From positions 1 to 64,000 of the forward strand of contig JANWXQ010000004.1 in assembly GCA_025057275.1 (NCBI GenBank): 64,000 bases of DNA. The letters run 5' to 3'. The position numbers and the translations under genes are program-made. Position 1 is the first letter of the stretch, and the number at the start of each line of letters is the position of its first letter. This stretch comes from Chitinophagales bacterium. GTDB lineage: Bacteria > Bacteroidota > Bacteroidia > Chitinophagales > UBA10324. Of the stretch, positions 57,669-64,000 are shown in pieces. Below the pieces are notes generated by a model. That model had not been told where the DNA came from. It searched no databases and was given only the letters and a program-made list of their open reading frames with translations.

Positions 57669-58958
57669 TCAGATGACTTCAGCTACCACAAACGTGCTGC
57701 CCCCGACAAAAATCACTTCATCCGTTCGGCAGGCCTTGCGGGCTGCTTTTAACGCTTCACGCACAGAAGGGTAGGGGCGACCCTGCAGTCCGGCTGCAGT
57801 CGCCTTTTCGGTCAGCAGGTCGGTATGCATTCCGCGCGGCACATCGGGACGGCAGAAGTAATAGCGGGCATCCCGGGGAAAAAGGGCAAGGAGTTTATCC
57901 ACCTCCTTATCGGCCACGAATCCCAAAACGAAGTGCACCGGTCTCTGCAGTTGATCCAACAGGTGAAGCACATAGCGAAGTCCTGCTTCGTTGTGCGCTA
58001 CGTCGGCTATGATCATGGGCTTTTTACTGAGCAACTGCCAGCGTCCCCGGATGCCGCTGTGGTGCACAACCTTTTGCAATCCGTCTTTGATGTGCCGTTG
58101 CCGGATGGGTAAACCCAGTCGTTGAAGCACCACGGCAGCAGCGCAGGCCGTAATCAGATTGCGCACCTGATGCGGTCCGCACAGCGGGCAGCGAACCTGC
58201 ATCGTCTTGCCCGGCAAGGACAGGCGGTACGTCCAGCAAAAGTCTGCAGCATGGCCTTTAATCACTTCAGCTTTGCAGACCGTGTCGGCAAATGTGAGCG
58301 GACTTTTTGCTGTGGCAGCTGTCTGCACAAAAACCGCATCAACGGAAGACTGCTCATGGCGCTCACCCACCACAACAGGAACGCCCGGCTTGATGATGCC
58401 GGCCTTTTCGTATGCTATTTTCTCTAAGGTATCTCCCAACACGTCCTTATGATCCCATGAAATGTTGGTGATCACACTCAAAACCGGAAGAATAATGTTG
58501 GTAGAATCCAGCCGGCCCCCCAGGCCTGTTTCGATGATGGCTATGTCCGCTTTGCTTCGGGCAAAATAGTCCAGAGCCATGGCAGTGGTTGCTTCAAAAA
58601 AAGATGCCTGGATGCGTTCCACCGCTTCGCCGTATTGTGAAACAAAGCGGACTACTTCTCGGCGGGGAATTTTTTTTCCGTTGATCCGAATGCGCTCCCG
58701 GAAGTCGGTCAGATGAGGCGAGGTGTACAGGGCAGTTCGCATGCCCGCTTCCCTGCAAATGGAGGCCAGCATGGCGCTTACGGACCCTTTGCCGTTGGTG
58801 CCGGCCACATGAACGGCCACCAGGGCATGTTGCGGGTTACCCAACAGCTCACACAGTCGGCTGATGTGTTCCAGTCCCGGCCGCAAGGCTGCTTTTCCAA
58901 TTCGGGAAAACATGGGCAGCCGCGAATACAACCACGACAAGGCTTCCCGGTATTTCAT
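57669..58958 (-). CDS. folC: Bifunctional folylpolyglutamate / dihydrofolate synthase
   Basis: A 429-residue ligase that adds glutamate to dihydropteroate and folates. The P-loop VAGTNGKGSVSAML, TSPHLTDFRERIRING, ETGLGGRLDSTN, SWDHKDVLGDTLEKIAYEKAGIIK (in part WDHKDVLG; IAYEKAGIIK) and the C-terminal DVAHNEAG are in place. The ATG at 58958 (MKYREALSWL) was chosen because the 64 upstream codons in frame are a low-complexity shadow of the start of porQ on the other strand. It is divergent from porQ with 83 bases between starts. Confidence 0.96.
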   Translation of the reverse strand: MKYREALSWLYSRLPMFSRIGKAALRPGLEHISRLCELLGNPQHALVAVHVAGTNGKGSVSAMLASICREAGMRTALYTSPHLTDFRERIRINGKKIPRREVVRFVSQYGEAVERIQASFFEATTAMALDYFARSKADIAIIETGLGGRLDSTNIILPVLSVITNISWDHKDVLGDTLEKIAYEKAGIIKPGVPVVVGERHEQSSVDAVFVQTAATAKSPLTFADTVCKAEVIKGHAADFCWTYRLSLPGKTMQVRCPLCGPHQVRNLITACAAAVVLQRLGLPIRQRHIKDGLQKVVHHSGIRGRWQLLSKKPMIIADVAHNEAGLRYVLHLLDQLQRPVHFVLGFVADKEVDKLLALFPRDARYYFCRPDVPRGMHTDLLTEKATAAGLQGRPYPSVREALKAARKACRTDEVIFVGGSTFVVAEVI

Positions 58959-59041
58959 AGGCTTCAAGGTCAAAGCTATATTTTCGCTGCCGGCCTGTAC
59001 TGTTTCCTCCTGTTGCTGCGTTTCATCCTGTGAACCGACCC

Positions 59042-60091
59042 ATGAAGCTTTTACTTCAGGCGCTGATGCTTGCCCTTCCTGCTGCCCAACTGTTTGCGCA
59101 GCCGGGCGGACAGTCGGTGTTTCATCTGCTTGACATGCCCGCTTCGGCACGGGCTACAGCCATGGGTGGAGATTTTATTTCTGTTTTTGATGACGATGGC
59201 GCCTCAGGTCAGTTAAATCCTTCGCTGTTGAATGCATCCATGAACGGCAGGGTTTCGCTGAATTACATCAACTACCTGACCGATGCACGCATCGGTTATG
59301 TAGGTTTGGTTAAGCATGCCCCGGCATGGAATACCACTTTTCTTGGGGGCATCATGTTTCAGGATTACGGAACGTTTGAATACACCGATGCTTACGGAAA
59401 CCTGCTGGGCAGCTTTGAAGGAGCCGAGTATAGTGTCACGCTCGGAGCAGCACGGCATTTTAATGAACGGTTTCATTACGGCGTTAACCTGACCTGGCTG
59501 CAGTCCCGGCTGGAATCCTATACGGCCAACGGACTTGCTGCCACACTGGCAGCCTCCTACCACGATACCACCAACGGGCTGACGGCTACGGTGCAGTTCC
59601 GCAATGTGGGCGTTCAACTGGATTCCTACACCTCCGGTCAACGCGAGCCCTTGCCTTTTGATCTGCAGGCCGGCATTTCTCAGCGATTGCCGCATACGCC
59701 CTTTTTGTTGTCGCTGGTGCTTCACGACCTGCACCGGTGGAATCTGCGGTACGTCGATCCGAAAGCCACAGGTGCCACTTCATTACTCGGGGACACAGTC
59801 AGCAGGCAGAATGGAATCCAAACGGCCGTGAAGGAACTGATGCTGCACGTTGTTGCCGGCGTGGAAGTGCATATCAGTAACGTCGTCCGGCTGAGCGTCT
59901 CCTATCACGGGCAGCGCCGGCAGGAGCTGGCCTATGCCTTTCTGCCCCGCTTTGCCGGCTTCAGCTATGGAATCGGCGTGCGCATCAGCAGGTTTCATTT
60001 GGGCTATGCCCGCAGTGTGTTCAACACGGCTGCCGGGTTCAACAATTTTTCTTTGGCCCTGAATCTGAACGACCTGATGGGAAACCGGTAA
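59042..60091 (+). CDS. porQ: Type IX secretion protein PorQ
   Basis: A 349-residue outer membrane protein of the PorQ group, which works with PorU, PorV and PorZ at the cell surface in T9SS attachment. Signal peptide MKLLLQALMLALPAAQLFAQ less its last residue. Family features are FHLLDMPASARATAMGGDFIS, GQLNPSLLNASMNGRVSLNY (in part NPSLLNASMNG) and an even run of beta strands, ending FNNFSLALNLNDLM. A GTG four codons upstream is a possible start but lies before the signal peptide. It is followed 40 bases later by cmk. Confidence 0.92.
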   Translation: MKLLLQALMLALPAAQLFAQPGGQSVFHLLDMPASARATAMGGDFISVFDDDGASGQLNPSLLNASMNGRVSLNYINYLTDARIGYVGLVKHAPAWNTTFLGGIMFQDYGTFEYTDAYGNLLGSFEGAEYSVTLGAARHFNERFHYGVNLTWLQSRLESYTANGLAATLAASYHDTTNGLTATVQFRNVGVQLDSYTSGQREPLPFDLQAGISQRLPHTPFLLSLVLHDLHRWNLRYVDPKATGATSLLGDTVSRQNGIQTAVKELMLHVVAGVEVHISNVVRLSVSYHGQRRQELAYAFLPRFAGFSYGIGVRISRFHLGYARSVFNTAAGFNNFSLALNLNDLMGNR

Positions 60092-60118
60092 GCAACTGCA
60101 GCCGCCGGATGCCCGGTT

Positions 60119-60126
60119 TATCTTTG
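60119..60126 (+). promoter_or_regulatory. -7 promoter element (TATCTTTG), leaderless context
   Basis: TAnnTTTG ending five bases before the ATG of cmk at 60132. A start at the ATG at 60141 (codon 4) would leave a short leader instead. Confidence 0.55.
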
Positions 60127-60131
60127 CAAGA

Positions 60132-60824
60132 ATGAAGCGCATGCGTATTGCCATTGACGGTCCTTCATCCAGTGGCAAAAGCACCCTGGCGCGCGAGGTG
60201 GCTCAGGCCCTGCACTTCCGCTACATTGATTCCGGCGCTTATTACCGCGCCTTTACCTGGCACCTGATGGCTAACGGCATCAACTGGTCGGATGAGCGTA
60301 GCGTTGAAAAGGCACTGCAGAACATTCATATGGAATTTCTTTATGATTCCGAAACCGGCCAGTGCCGCATGATGCTGAACGGTGTAGATGTGGAAAACCG
60401 GATTCGCACCCCGCAGGTGTCGCAGGCAGCCAGCGAGGTAAGCGCCCTGCCGGCGGTGCGTCGGTTTATCACGGAGGAACTGCGTCGGGCAGCCGCCGGT
60501 GGAGGCGTGGTCATGGATGGCCGCGACATCGGTACAGTAGTGCTTCCTGATGCCGATGTAAAAATTTTTATGACTGCTGACGAACGGGTTCGTCTGCAAC
60601 GGCGCCTGAAACAATTGAAGCAGCAAGGCGTAACCACCGATGAGACTGATCTTGCCAGTGAAATGCGGCAACGGGATCGCCAGGACAGTGCCCGTGCTCT
60701 CGCTCCTTTAAGAAAAGCCCCCGATGCCATTGAGCTGGACAACAGCAACATGACTTACGAACAACAGCGACGGTTTGTATTGCGTTTGGCACGCAAGGCG
60801 TTGAGAAAAACTCCCTCCCCATGA
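60132..60824 (+). CDS. cmk: (d)CMP kinase
   Basis: A 230-residue kinase that phosphorylates CMP and dCMP. P-loop IAIDGPSSSGKSTLA, IDSGAYYRAFTWHL, the NMP-binding region VDVENRIRTPQVSQAASEV (in part RTPQVSQAASEVS), MDGRDIGTVVLPDADVKIF (in part DGRDIGTVVLPDA) and the LID arginines RQRDRQDSARALAPL are all present. It lies between porQ and ispH and overlaps ispH by four bases, so cmk and ispH are translationally coupled. The second ATG (60141) is an alternative start. Confidence 0.96.
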   Translation: MKRMRIAIDGPSSSGKSTLAREVAQALHFRYIDSGAYYRAFTWHLMANGINWSDERSVEKALQNIHMEFLYDSETGQCRMMLNGVDVENRIRTPQVSQAASEVSALPAVRRFITEELRRAAAGGGVVMDGRDIGTVVLPDADVKIFMTADERVRLQRRLKQLKQQGVTTDETDLASEMRQRDRQDSARALAPLRKAPDAIELDNSNMTYEQQRRFVLRLARKALRKTPSP

Positions 60825-61690
60825 CGGTAACCATTGACCCCGGCAGTGGCTTTTGTTTTGGCGTGGTGTACGCCATTCAGATGGCTGAAGACGAACTGGA
60901 GGCCAGTGGTCAGTTGTATTGCCTTGGCGATATCGTCCACAATGACGTGGAGGTGCAACGCTTAAAGCAGAAAGGATTGCGGATCATCAATCACGAAGAC
61001 CTTTCGCGACTGCGCGACTGCAAGGTGCTCATCCGGGCACATGGGGAACCTCCGGAAACGTACCAGACGGCGCTGGCCAACAACATTGAATTGCTGGATG
61101 CTTCCTGCCCGGTTGTGCTGAAGTTGCAACAACGCTTCCGGGCCGCCTCCGAAGCCATGCCTGATGCACAGCTGGTTTTGCTGGGCACGCCCGGACATGC
61201 AGAAGTCAACGGGCTTATGGGGCAGGTGCAGCATCAGGCCATTATCATTACCGGCGAAGAGGACCTGGAGAAGATTGATTTCAGCAAACCGGTGGCCTTC
61301 TTTTCCCAAACCACCAAAAGCACCGAAAAATTCTATCGCCTCAAGGCCCTGATTGAGGAACGTGCTGCGGCCTACGGTACGCCGGTGACCGCCAACGACA
61401 CCATCTGCCGCCAGGTGTCCAACCGGGAGCCTCAGCTGCGGCAGTTCGCCGCAGCTCATGAGGTCATACTGTTTGTCAGTGGGCCGAAAAGCTCCAACGG
61501 AAAAGTGTTGTATGCCGTCTGCAAGCAGGTCAATCCCAATAGTTATTTCGTCACCGGACCTGAAGACGTGCAAGAGGACTGGCTGATTGGCAGGAACAGC
61601 GTCGGTATCTGCGGGGCCACGTCAACCCCGCTATGGCTAATGCAGCAGGTTCGTCGGTCAGTGTTGGATCGATTGGGTGAAACAGACTAA
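60821..61690 (+). CDS. ispH: 4-hydroxy-3-methylbut-2-enyl diphosphate reductase
   Basis: A 289-residue [4Fe-4S] enzyme, the last step of the MEP isoprenoid pathway. The cluster Cys in PGSGFCFGV (C12), DASCPVVLKLQ and NDTICRQVSNRE are present, with the substrate His in DIVHNDVEV and GTPGHAEVNG and the catalytic Glu region TGEEDLEKID. It overlaps cmk (ATGA). A tRNA pair follows with its own promoter. Confidence 0.96.
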   Translation: MTVTIDPGSGFCFGVVYAIQMAEDELEASGQLYCLGDIVHNDVEVQRLKQKGLRIINHEDLSRLRDCKVLIRAHGEPPETYQTALANNIELLDASCPVVLKLQQRFRAASEAMPDAQLVLLGTPGHAEVNGLMGQVQHQAIIITGEEDLEKIDFSKPVAFFSQTTKSTEKFYRLKALIEERAAAYGTPVTANDTICRQVSNREPQLRQFAAAHEVILFVSGPKSSNGKVLYAVCKQVNPNSYFVTGPEDVQEDWLIGRNSVGICGATSTPLWLMQQVRRSVLDRLGETD

Positions 61691-61703
61691 GGGATGCATG
61701 TGC

Positions 61704-61711
61704 TATATTTG
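61704..61711 (+). promoter_or_regulatory. -7 promoter element (TATATTTG) of tRNA-Gly
   Basis: TAnnTTTG ending 12 bases before the 5' end of the tRNA-Gly gene. Confidence 0.6.
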
Positions 61712-61723
61712 CACGACTCAATC

Positions 61724-61796
61724 GCGGGAGTAGCTCAGTTGGTAGAGCACAACCTTGCCAAGGTTGGGGTCGCGGGTTCGAGTCTCGTCTCCCGCT
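61724..61796 (+). tRNA. tRNA-Gly (anticodon GCC)
   Basis: A complete cloverleaf: acceptor GCGGGAG with CTCCCGC, D-arm GCTCAGTTGGTAGAGC, anticodon arm CAACC-TTGCCAA-GGTTG with anticodon GCC, T-arm GCGGG-TTCGAGT-CTCGT. The base after the acceptor stem is U, and no CCA is encoded. Confidence 0.97.
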
Positions 61797-61804
61797 CATC
61801 GTAT

Positions 61805-61855
61805 CGTCAATCCGGATTCGCCGGGCAGCGGCGCTCAGGATTGACGATTTTTTTT
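61805..61855 (+). terminator. Rho-independent terminator-like hairpin
   Basis: CGTCAATCC (61805-61813) pairs perfectly with GGATTGACG (61838-61846) around a 24-base loop, followed by A and eight T (61848-61855). It should end the tRNA-Gly transcript. The T tract ends exactly at the first base of tRNA-Leu. Confidence 0.8.
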
Positions 61856-61941
61856 GCCCTGGTGGTGGAACTGGTAGACACGCAGGACTTAAAATCCTGT
61901 GGCCCGAAAGGGCCGTGCGGGTTCAACTCCCGCCTGGGGCA
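61856..61941 (+). tRNA. tRNA-Leu (anticodon TAA)
   Basis: A class II tRNA with a long variable arm. Acceptor GCCCTGG with CTGGGGC, anticodon arm CAGGA-CTTAAAA-TCCTG with anticodon TAA, variable arm GGCCC-GAAA-GGGCC, T-arm GCGGG-TTCAACT-CCCGC. No CCA is encoded. Confidence 0.97.
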
Positions 61942-62063
61942 CCTGCATCAGAGGATTTCTTAACCCGTTTTGCAGAAGATCCCGGCATCGCACCACTGCA
62001 TGTTTTTGTTCTCATCAGCAGTGGTTATGTTCGTGCCTCACACTTCACCTGTCAACGGCCTTT

Positions 62064-63260
62064 ATGCCTCACCTGTCCGAGCGGGGACGACTCATGCCGG
62101 CTTCACCGATACGTAAGCTGGTTCCGTATGCCGAGGCGGCGAAGCGCAGAGGGATTCGGGTGTATCACCTCAATATCGGTCAACCCGATATTGAAACGCC
62201 GGATATCGTACGGCAGGCTATAAGAAACTGGGATCAGCGGGTTTTGGAGTACAGCCATTCTGCCGGAAACGAATCTTACCGTCGTAAGTTGGCCGCCTAT
62301 TACGCCCGGTATGGAATCGAGCTTTCCTGGGAAGACTTGCTCATTACCACCGGCGGCTCAGAAGCCATTACGTTCGGCATGATGGCTACGCTGGATGCCG
62401 GAGATGAAATCATCGTTCCGGATCCGCTTTATGCCAATTACAATGGTTTTGCCCTAAGCGGAGGCATACGGATCAGGCCGCTGACCTCCCGCATTGAAAC
62501 CGGATATGCCTTGCCCCCTATAAGCGAATGGGAACAATCGATAACGCCGCGCACCAGGGCGATACTGATTTGCAATCCCAACAACCCCACCGGCTACCTC
62601 TATTCTTTGCAGGAACTGGAACAACTGCGCGATATCGTGTTGCGGCATGATTTGTTTCTGTTTGCCGATGAAGTTTACCGCGACTTTGTTTACGATGGCA
62701 GAAAGCACGTCAGTGTGCTTCAGTTACCGGGTCTGGAAGCACATGCCATTGTTATAGACTCGGTATCCAAGCGGTTCAGCATGTGCGGCGCCCGGGTGGG
62801 CTGTCTGATTTCGCGAAACCGGTCGGTTTTGGATGCTGTGTTGCGGCTGGCGCAGGCCCGGCTGAGTCCGCCGACTTTGGGGCAGATTGCAGCCGAAGCC
62901 GCCCTGGAAGTAGGTGCGGACTATTTTCAAGCGGTTGCTGCGGAATACGAGGCACGCCGCAACTTTTTGGTCAGCCGCCTGCAGCAAATGGAGGGCGTAC
63001 TCTGCCCTAAGCCGGGCGGCGCATTTTATGCCATGGCTCGTTTGCCGGTGGCCGATAGCGATCACTTCTGTCAGTGGCTGCTCGAATCCTTTGATTACAA
63101 CAAGCAAACCGTAATGCTCGCACCGGCTTCGGGCTTTTACTCCACACCGGGTCAGGGCCGTGATGAAGTTCGGCTGGCCTATGTACTGAACCGGGATGCC
63201 CTGGCTGCTGCCATGGACTGTTTGCAGATGGCGCTGCAACAGTATGTTGCACATCAATGA
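62064..63260 (+). CDS. Pyridoxal phosphate-dependent aminotransferase
   Basis: A 398-residue class I/II aminotransferase. The N-terminus MPHLSERGRLMPASPIRKL and YHLNIGQPDIETPD are typical of a group of aspartate/aromatic-type enzymes. TTGGSEAITFGMMATLD, PNNPTGYLYS and the cofactor Lys in VIDSVSKRFSMCGARVG are all present, with RLAY near the end binding the substrate carboxylate. The long frame upstream runs through tRNA-Leu and is not coding. A TATGTTCG element lies at 62026-62033. It might supply the aminotransferase step missing from the aromatic operon, but this is inference. Confidence 0.93.
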   Translation: MPHLSERGRLMPASPIRKLVPYAEAAKRRGIRVYHLNIGQPDIETPDIVRQAIRNWDQRVLEYSHSAGNESYRRKLAAYYARYGIELSWEDLLITTGGSEAITFGMMATLDAGDEIIVPDPLYANYNGFALSGGIRIRPLTSRIETGYALPPISEWEQSITPRTRAILICNPNNPTGYLYSLQELEQLRDIVLRHDLFLFADEVYRDFVYDGRKHVSVLQLPGLEAHAIVIDSVSKRFSMCGARVGCLISRNRSVLDAVLRLAQARLSPPTLGQIAAEAALEVGADYFQAVAAEYEARRNFLVSRLQQMEGVLCPKPGGAFYAMARLPVADSDHFCQWLLESFDYNKQTVMLAPASGFYSTPGQGRDEVRLAYVLNRDALAAAMDCLQMALQQYVAHQ

Positions 63261-63344
63261 TCCGTTGCGGGGCTTTGTCGTATTTTGTTGACAAGTGAAA
63301 AAAGAATGTGCCGCACATGCTATTTTTCGCCCAAATCATAAATC

Positions 63345-63755
63345 ATGAAAATTCTTAAAGAGTTTAAGGAGTTCGCTCTCCGGGGCAACCTCATTGACAT
63401 TGCCGTCGGTTTTGTCATGGGCGCCGCCTTTGGTAAACTGACCTCCGCTTTTATTGACGGCATGGTCATGCCGTTGGTCGGACTGATTCAGGGCAAGGAC
63501 CTCAGCGATTGGGAGTGGGTCGTCAAGCAGCCTGTCGTGGAAAACGGGGTGGTAACGGCTCCTGCAGTTACCGTTAAATACGGTGCTTTCATCAGTGTCG
63601 CTATAGAGTTTTTGCTGATAGCCTGGGTCATGTTTATAGTGGTCAAGGCGATTAACGCCATTCGGCGCAAGCAGGAAGCTGAGCCGGCAGCTCCGCCTGA
63701 GCCCTCAGCACAGGAAAAGCTGCTGATGGAAATCCGGGATTTGCTTAAGAAATAG
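63345..63755 (+). CDS. mscL: Large-conductance mechanosensitive channel
   Basis: A 136-residue inner membrane channel that opens on hypo-osmotic shock. The N-terminal amphipathic helix KEFKEFALRGNLIDIAVG and the pore helix GFVMGAAFGKLTSAFIDGMVMPLVG are conserved. The second helix is FISVAIEFLLIAWVMFIVVKAIN, and a charged C-terminal helix (EKLLMEIRDLLKK) ends the protein. A TATTTTTC element at 63321-63328 precedes the gene. Confidence 0.97.
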   Translation: MKILKEFKEFALRGNLIDIAVGFVMGAAFGKLTSAFIDGMVMPLVGLIQGKDLSDWEWVVKQPVVENGVVTAPAVTVKYGAFISVAIEFLLIAWVMFIVVKAINAIRRKQEAEPAAPPEPSAQEKLLMEIRDLLKK

Positions 63756-63779
63756 AAAAAAATTTTATAATACAACGGC

Positions 63780-64000
63780 ATGAAACCCAATTCCATTTTT
63801 CAATTTTTTCTTGCTGGAGGGGGTATTTTGTTTATCCTTTCGCAACAGTTGAGCGCACAGACAGTCGGGGCAGACACCTCTTGGAAAAAAGGCGGATACG
63901 GCTCACTGCAATTTAACCAGGTGGCATTTTCCCATTGGGCAGCCGGCGGTGAAAACAGCCTGAGCCTGACCACCCTCGGATATGCTTATGCCAACTACAC
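63780..64000 (+). CDS. DUF3078 family protein, partial
   Basis: Only the first 73 codons are in the window; the gene runs off at base 64000. A signal peptide (MKPNSIFQFFLAGGGILFIL ... LSAQ) is followed by WKKGGYGSLQFNQVAFSHWAAGGENSLSL (in part FNQVAFSHWAAGGENS), the hallmark of DUF3078, a predicted outer membrane barrel of Bacteroidota. It follows mscL by 24 bases. The function is unknown. Confidence 0.85.
   Translation, partial: MKPNSIFQFFLAGGGILFILSQQLSAQTVGADTSWKKGGYGSLQFNQVAFSHWAAGGENSLSLTTLGYAYANY

Noticed and set aside
58959-59150. N-terminal 64-codon extension of folC
   Set aside because: It is a Gln/Glu-rich shadow of the start of porQ and absent from the family; the normal start is at 58958.
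61899-62063. N-terminal extension of the aminotransferase frame
   Set aside because: It runs through the 3' half of tRNA-Leu; the family N-terminus begins at the ATG at 62064.
1-64000. CRISPR arrays, insertion sequences, prophage genes
   Set aside because: I looked for regularly spaced repeats, transposase motifs and phage genes and saw none.

Overview
The window is a compact, gene-dense stretch of chromosome from a member of the Bacteroidota. The evidence is several proteins with C-terminal type IX secretion (T9SS) sorting domains, PorQ, a PorP/SprF-type barrel, DUF3078, an HU-CCDC81-like protein, a tmRNA of the Bacteroidota type, and many copies of the TAnnTTTG promoter element just upstream of start codons. 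Base composition is moderately GC-rich throughout. I see no insertion sequence, phage, CRISPR array or composition break, so this looks like core genome of a poorly described lineage (Chitinophagia- or Saprospiria-like is a guess).

Layout. 1-3.0 kb: two paralogous heme c / copper monooxygenase-like secreted proteins around a c-type cytochrome lipoprotein. 3-11.6 kb: an rRNA methyltransferase, a TPR histidine kinase with its NarL-type regulator, a double CDGSH protein, a prolyl oligopeptidase, a radical SAM enzyme and a lipoprotein. 11.6-15.2 kb: a subtilase and another T9SS cargo. 15.2-19.4 kb: aromatic amino acid operon pheA, DAHP synthase/chorismate mutase, aroB, aroA. 19.5-27.6 kb: an SBBP-repeat protein, a Rieske oxygenase, a barrel, PspC, a lamin-tail/Calx-beta protein and a large unknown. 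27.6-34.3 kb: typA, an enoyl-CoA hydratase, comEC and a T9SS cargo in one direction. 34.4-38.7 kb: pyrR-pyrB, tmRNA and a GH31 glycosidase. 38.9-43.2 kb: a thiolase, an unknown, a UMF1-type transporter and a LutA-like protein. 43.2-47.4 kb: a tight six-gene operon with a VTC polyphosphate-polymerase-like domain, DUF4956 and DUF2490. 47.5-51.8 kb: an HU-like protein and a SprB-like adhesin with its PorP/SprF partner. 52-61.7 kb: a Raf-inhibitor-like protein, small membrane and barrel proteins, a deoxynucleoside kinase, trpS, folC, porQ, cmk and ispH. 61.7-64 kb: tRNA-Gly, tRNA-Leu, an aminotransferase, mscL and a partial DUF3078 gene.

How it fits together. Most genes are housekeeping or envelope functions. 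The most interesting unit is the six-gene operon at 43.2-47.4 kb. It joins a triphosphate-tunnel enzyme domain, a membrane protein, a barrel, a lipoprotein and a secreted lamin-tail protein, and a perfect 8+8 bp palindrome lies over its predicted transcription start. Promoter elements were used to correct several starts, notably pyrR and the divergent T9SS gene. No stretch longer than 300 bases lacks a gene. Most junctions between convergent genes are only a few bases long or overlap.
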